From: Isoetes taiwanensis
Lineage: Eukaryota > Streptophyta > Lycopodiopsida > Isoetales > Isoetaceae
Direction of reading: 5' to 3'
Length of the DNA stretch: 64,000 nucleotides
Assembly (NCBI GenBank): GCA_021234155.1
Contig: JAJEKV010000013.1
Span: 2,885,252 to 2,949,251, forward strand
The translations under genes and the position numbers were made by a program. The notes below the pieces were generated by a model. It had not been told where the DNA came from, made no database searches, and saw nothing but the letters and a program-made list of their open reading frames with translations. Below are positions 58,828 through 64,000 of the stretch, piece by piece. Position 1 is the first letter of the stretch, and every line of letters starts with the position of its first letter.

Positions 58828-59244
58828 ATGACGGATTTGAAATTTAACAATTACAGTTCTCATTCTGAAATTGCTAATTTCTTCAAGAGCAGATATATGG
58901 ATATCTTTAGTGATAAGCCAATAGACCCCAACATGGCCTCAGAAGCCAAAGAGTTTAATTCCATTGTGGACTCTATTCTTCCTGCTCCTAGGGAAATCAT
59001 GGATGAAGCTCTCATTGCCATTCCATCTCAAATTGGCGCTACCGTGGGCGATCCTGCTGGCGCCTCGGGAAACGGGACGGATTCGATGGATGAGGCAGAG
59101 GCTCTTACCTCTGCTATTCTCCAGAATCTAGTTCCCTCAGCAAATCTTGTACCCCAAGCTAGGCTAATCATCAAAATTTGGATTTCTATAGCAGCTAGTG
59201 ATAGGCTTACTTTTAGGTTTTTTAATTTTCTTGGAAAACTGTGA
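58828..59244 (+). pseudogene. Probable LINE fragment
   Basis: 138-codon frame. The first half (HSEIANFFKSRYMDIFSDKP and SILPAPREIMDEAL) resembles the linker between endonuclease and reverse transcriptase in plant LINEs. The second half is Ala/Gly/Asp-rich and unlike it, so the frame may be a join of two elements. Low certainty. Confidence 0.4.
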
Positions 59245-60057
59245 CAGAGACATCCGCGGTATCCTTTCGTTCACGACGAGGGAAGAAATCTGATCCGTAA
59301 CATCAACTCTTCGGGTGTCTTGAAACAGATTCTTAGGACTCACAATTGTGCGCATGTAATCTTGGTTCTTGAAGCGCAGCCCGTGTCCTCGTGCTCGTTG
59401 TCAAAATTTTCGAATCACTTCCCGCCAAGACTTGTCTCTCGGGTCCATATAAATATCCTGCTCCTCCAAAATGAGATCTAAGCAAACTAGCATGCAAAGG
59501 GAAACCCCTTGGTAGCAGATCCGAATATGAACCGGAGGACAATGAATCTCTCATACGAGAGAGAGTAGAGATTGGAAGCTGATCTTGAAACCGAAGAGAA
59601 GAAAGATCGGCATGGAAAAAGATGAGGGAACTTACAAATGACATTTGATATCATCCGAGATCAGCAAAATGCAGCCATTGAATGTATGGGTATCAAGAAA
59701 GAGGGTCGATTCTCACTGCCGCCGAAGAAATCACCGATCGAGAGAGACAATAATGAGGGAAAGCCAATGACAGTGGATCCTGGTCGGAATATGATAAATA
59801 GACTCCAAGACCTTGACTTATTGCTCTATAGATGATTCGAAGTCCAACCGCACTCCAAAGAAGATCGCTGCAGCCTCAAGAACCAAGTCTTCAAAAATCG
59901 ATGACCGACCTTCTCCGGACAACCAAGGACCCGGCGGAGGACTTAGAGCTCATGGAATGGAAATCTAAGGCTACTTTCCCACTGGTTCGGGGTATGGGAG
60001 AGTGCAGATGACCACAAGATAATTGAATTCAAGGAAAAATTCAAAGAAGATCCGGCC
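59245..60057. other. Probable 5' region of the second LINE
   Basis: A short plus frame at 59638-59835 and weak coding look before ORF1. I cannot set the 5' end of the LINE. Confidence 0.35.
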
Positions 60058-61452
60058 TTGATAGCCGCAGAGGAATTAAAGAATGTGAAAGTAGATTATG
60101 ACACCTTCATGCACAAACTTGAACCAACCAAGAAGTGCATGATCGTGATAGCAATGGCTACTTCAACCCCGAGATGCGGGGAGAATGCCCTTTGTCCCTT
60201 GTCCCAAAAAAGTAGTCACCTCCACTTGGACAAACGGTCAACCAAGATCTCAGATTCCAAGCTTAGGTCAAAGATTCCAACTATGGGCAAGTATGACAAA
60301 CTAAATGGTACGCCCCTTCATTCAAAAAATGTTCTTTTAAATTTGATTGGGGAGAAAAGAGTAATAAAAAAGGAAAATGACACTTATACTAAGGGGTCTC
60401 GGGTTGATCTTTTGCTATTAAGGATAATGAGGCTAAAGTAAAATACTCTGCTAATGGGATTATGATTCATTTTCCTGCTAAGTGTCCTAACATAAGTGAG
60501 GTTAAGCATTGGTTTAACAGAGCCATAAATATCCCCATTCTTTCCATCCTTAGAATGGACTCCAAAACCTACCAAATCTTATATGAGACAAAGAATCACG
60601 TAAAGATTATGCTCACAAGGAAAATTTCTTCCATAGCTAATTGCCCGGTCTACATTATGGATTTGGAATCCCCTCTATATCGAGGGCAATTTTTTCGTGT
60701 TGTTGCCACTACTACTTGGGTCTCCTGCCCAAACCTTCCCCCAAAATTCTGGACTCATAATCACCTTACTGCTATAGGAGGCTGTCTGGGGGAAGTTGTC
60801 GATATTTCTATCCCTCAAACCGACTTCCCCTCTATATGCATTTTGAAAGAAATTGAATCTGACTGGGAGAAATTCATTGGTACCAGGATTGATGAAGACA
60901 TCTTTCTAGATATTGTAATCAAGTATTCCAAAATTCCTGTCATAAAGGAATATAAGGAAGATAAAGCTCCCCCTGATAAAGGAAAGGCTCCAATGTACCC
61001 CCCCCCAGCCTAAAAAGGTTTGGGTTCAGAAAAAGCCTAACAGTAGCAAGAAAGAGGGAGATCTCTGCAGTAGAGGAGAAACCAGCAAACAAAGGAATGA
61101 TAATCCTATAAACATCATTCCTCTTATGATCTGCTGTGCTAATAAGGTGAATAACATTGAAAATATCAAGGCAAATAATGTGATCATCGAGGAGACTGAA
61201 GAGATGAAGGATGACAAAGCTTTAGTTATAACAGAAGAAGTTTTGGAAGAAATTCACTATGTTTATGATAGTGACCATTCTGAACAGCACTTCCTAGAGC
61301 AGGGGATTGAAAGGGACCTAGATGAAGAAGATGAAAAAGGCTCTTGGGAACTGGTCACATCAAACAGAAAAAAGAGAAATAAAAAACAAACCTTTGAAGT
61401 CTCAAGGAGAAGTTCAAGGGTCCAGAAAAAAACTGATTTTTATGGATATTAA
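60058..61452 (+). pseudogene. LINE ORF1 (DUF4283-like nucleic-acid-binding protein), two frameshifts
   Basis: ORF1 proteins coat LINE RNA. Three frames join in order: 60058-60441, then 60462-61013, then 61126-61452. The shifts lie near 60410 and in the nine-C run at 60998-61006. The middle part carries the DUF4283-type pattern ISEVKHWFNRAI followed by WVSCPNLPPKFW and LTAIGGCLGEVVDI. The C-terminal part is acidic (LDEEDEKGSWELVTS) and ends in a basic RRSSRVQKK tail. The stop at 61450-61452 overlaps the ORF2 start by 11 nt. Confidence 0.75.
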
Positions 61453-64000
61453 CTTTAGATGTGTATCTTGGAATCTCCAAGGTATTAATTCAAATGTCAA
61501 ACGAGATAGGCTAAAAGTTTGCATTTCATCCATTAATGCTGACATGATTTTCTTTCAGGAACATAAGCTTCATGATGATGATTTTGAGAGACTTATAGCT
61601 AACACCCTTCCTCCTAGTTTTAGACTTTGGGCTATTAGGGCAAATAATAATTCTGCAGGTATTTCTATAGCTTGGAAAAACAGTTTAAATATATCCAACA
61701 TTCAGATGATGCATGGCAACTGTGGGAGATGGCAAATTCTCCATGGAGATCTCGGAACCAAAAGGTTTGCCTTTGTCAATATCTATGCTCATAATCAGCC
61801 TGGTGAGAGAAGTCCCATGTGGAATATAATCAGAAATAGCTTAGCTAATATCCCTTATGATAACTGCATTCTTGCTGGTGATTTTAACATGGTTACTCAT
61901 GATTTTATGAGGAGTACTAACTTTAGACCTCTCCTCAACCAAGAGCGTAATTCTTGGGGCACCTTATCTCCATGCATGATCTTAACCCTGGCTAGAACTC
62001 AACCAAATACTTTTAGCTGGTTTAATCAGAGAATTGATGACCCTATCCACTGCCTTCATGACCGTTTCTATGTCAGTGAGAACCTTTGGAACCAATGTGA
62101 TAGGGTTTCCAATCTAAATGGCTTTACTATCTCTGATCACTTTCCCCAGTTGCTGGAAATAAGAGGAGACACCTCAAATGCCAAGAGAAAATCCTACTTC
62201 AAGTTAAATGTCTCTCTTCTTGATCAGACTACCTTTCTTCCTGAATTTGAACAGGTTTATCTAAACCTAGAGATCAGTTCGGATGGATGGAATGGTGGGT
62301 GAAAACTGCCAAAAATATAAAAAATTGGCTCAAAATCTGGGGCAAGCAAATTTATAATCAAGAAAAGCAGTACCTGATGGATCTGAGAACTCAACTCCAG
62401 CAAACTCCCTTGGATCAGCAAGAGAATATAAAAATTCAAGTTGAGAGAGAAGAACTCAAAATTGCTAAAGGTTGGAAGCTAAAAGCAAAAATCAGGGAAC
62501 TTAAGGATGATGAGAGGAGTAATTCCAAGTATTTCTTCATCAAAGCTAAAGGGAGGGCTAAGAGAAATCAGATCTATAGTGTAAAGGTCAATGGCAATCC
62601 CATCTCTGAGGACAATGATCTTAAACAAGCCTCTGAGATCACTTTAAGAGAATAATGGGAACCTCTCCTACTACTATGGAAGAGAATATTGACAATTTCA
62701 TTCAGATTCAGAGATCCATCCAAGATGAGCAGAATGAAAGCATGAATGCTCCTTTTACCAATGAAGAATTGTGGGCAAATGTTTCAGGTATGGAAAATGG
62801 TAAGACTCCGGGCCCTGATGGCCTCCCAGTGGAATTTTTTAAAAAAACTTGGAATATTATTGGAAATGAGGTTACTAATGTGTGTAATGAGTTTTTAATT
62901 CTCGGGAATCTAGACTACCGAGAATCAATACCGCCTTTATCTCCTTGATCCCTAAAATAGATGAACCTGAAACTTTCTCTCGATTTGGACCCATATCCCT
63001 CACCAATGTTATTTACAAAATCATCTCTCGCTACCATAGCCTCTAGATGAAACCTATTTCGATCTTACCATCTCCAATACCCAAAGTGCTTACCTAAAGG
63101 ATAGGTCCATTCTAGATAATGTAGCCCAGCCTATCATTGGCATGCATTGGGCTAAAGAAACTAAACAGGACATTGCCCCCGCTCAAACTGGATATTACTA
63201 AGGCTTTTGACACGGTCAGCTGGAGTTTCCTCTTCAAATGTTGTCAAAAGATGGGGTTCTCCCAGGAAGTGATAAGTATTTTTCAAGCCATCCTTTACAA
63301 CTCAAGATCCTCGGTTCTGATCAATGGAGAATGCAGCCCTTTCTTTGAGATAAAGAGAGGCGTCAAGCAAGGTTGCCCTCTCGCCCCTTTTCTTTTTCTT
63401 ATAATCATGGAAGCCTTGAATTGTGCTTTCAAAAAAGCTGACCAGGAGAAGAGAATTGTGGGACTTAAACTTCCTGATAATCAAGAGGCATGTTTTTTCC
63501 TTAATGCTCACTTTGCAGATGACACTTTTCTCTTTGTCACTATGGAAGAAAGATCCATCACAAACACCCAAATTGTTCTCCAAGACTTTGGTAATTGCTC
63601 GGGATGTAAGATCAACCCTCTCAAATCCAAGCTCATTGCAAGAAATCAGGTAAAAGGGCAGCAAACTGCCCAAACCCTTGGCTGTGAGTATCTCTCCCCA
63701 ATTACTAAATCTAAAATCTTGGGTATTCCTTTTGCTTTAAGGACTAATGCTAGTAATCTTTGGGGGGATATTATTGAGAAGTTCCACAGAAAGGCTGATC
63801 TCTTAAACAGTAAATATCTGTCCAAAAATGGAAGAGCTATCTTAGCCAACTCGGTCATTTCTTCTTCTCATGTTTACCAGTCTTCTATCCTCTTAGCTCC
63901 TAAAAAGGTCACTTCTAAACTCCAAGGCATTTTAGGTAGATTTATTGCTAGTGGGGGTAGCAACAGAACCTGGGTTCCAGTTTCCATGAAAGAATGTATG
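61442..64000 (+). pseudogene. LINE ORF2 (endonuclease and reverse transcriptase), runs off the window
   Basis: ATG at 61442. The endonuclease domain (about 61455-62180) shows FRCVSWNLQGI, IFFQEHKL, ILAGDFNMV and ISDHFPQL, the expected catalytic blocks. A linker follows in a second frame (62287-62655), so there is a frameshift at about 62290. The reverse transcriptase starts in a third frame with NGKTPGPDGLPVEFFKKTW (about 62795). It continues with TAFISLIPKIDEPETFSRFGPISL (62920-63000), then LDITKAFDTVSWSF (about 63190), KRGVKQGCPLAPFLF, and FADDTFLF (about 63510) as the YADD box variant. From about 63180 to the window end one frame stays open. The early part has several shifts and stops (62940-63170), so the copy is dead but fairly recent. 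C-terminal domain and tail lie outside the window. Confidence 0.88.

Noticed and set aside
63302-63858. Minus-strand ORFs of 123 and 70 codons
   Set aside because: Antisense shadows of the LINE reverse transcriptase frame.

Overview
This window is nuclear DNA of a land plant with a large, transposon-filled genome. Three things point there: a class II cytosolic small heat shock protein with a spliced intron, a PLS-type pentatricopeptide repeat (PPR) protein, and plant-type LTR and LINE retroelements. A fern or other seedless plant is my best guess from the style of the PPR and transposon proteins, but nothing here proves it. Host genes are sparse: one confident gene (HSP20, 24.5-25.3 kb), one probable PPR gene (34.0-36.1 kb, minus) and two uncertain ORFs (29.4-30.5 and 50.4-50.9 kb, both minus).

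Layout. 1-11936: a tandem duplication. Copy A starts at or before base 1 and copy B starts at 10668. Copy A is interrupted by a 6.8 kb non-coding insertion (803-7615) that has two head-to-tail units with matching ends; copy B keeps the empty site, so the insertion is younger than the duplication. 11937-15405: a minus-strand LTR retroelement fragment with a 1.53 kb LTR, a tRNA-iMet-type primer site and a decayed internal region. That region encodes an unrecognised gag-position protein and then a clear histone H3 fold. The element sits inside the left LTR of a plus-strand, apparently non-autonomous LTR element (15406-18627). 18.6-24.3 kb: a fold-back element, a LINE 3' fragment and a TIR element just upstream of HSP20. 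36.6-37.3 kb: a PIF/Harbinger-like MITE. 41.5-42.0 kb: a tandem array of hairpin-forming palindromes. 42.5-46.0 kb: a GC-rich, heavily decayed LINE. 49.7-51.4 kb: a minisatellite, an acidic Ser/Asp/Glu-rich ORF and, upstream of that ORF, ten W-box motifs in 233 bp. 53.9-58.0 kb: a decayed minus-strand DUF7869-type transposon gene with palindromic repeats beside its 5' end. 58.8-64.0 kb: a second LINE, whose ORF1 and ORF2 overlap by 11 nt and which runs off the window.

The features do not form a pathway; the window is mostly nested mobile elements around a few host genes. The most unusual items are the H3-fold reading frame inside an LTR element, the tandem Helitron-like insertion with its empty site, the palindrome array and the W-box cluster.
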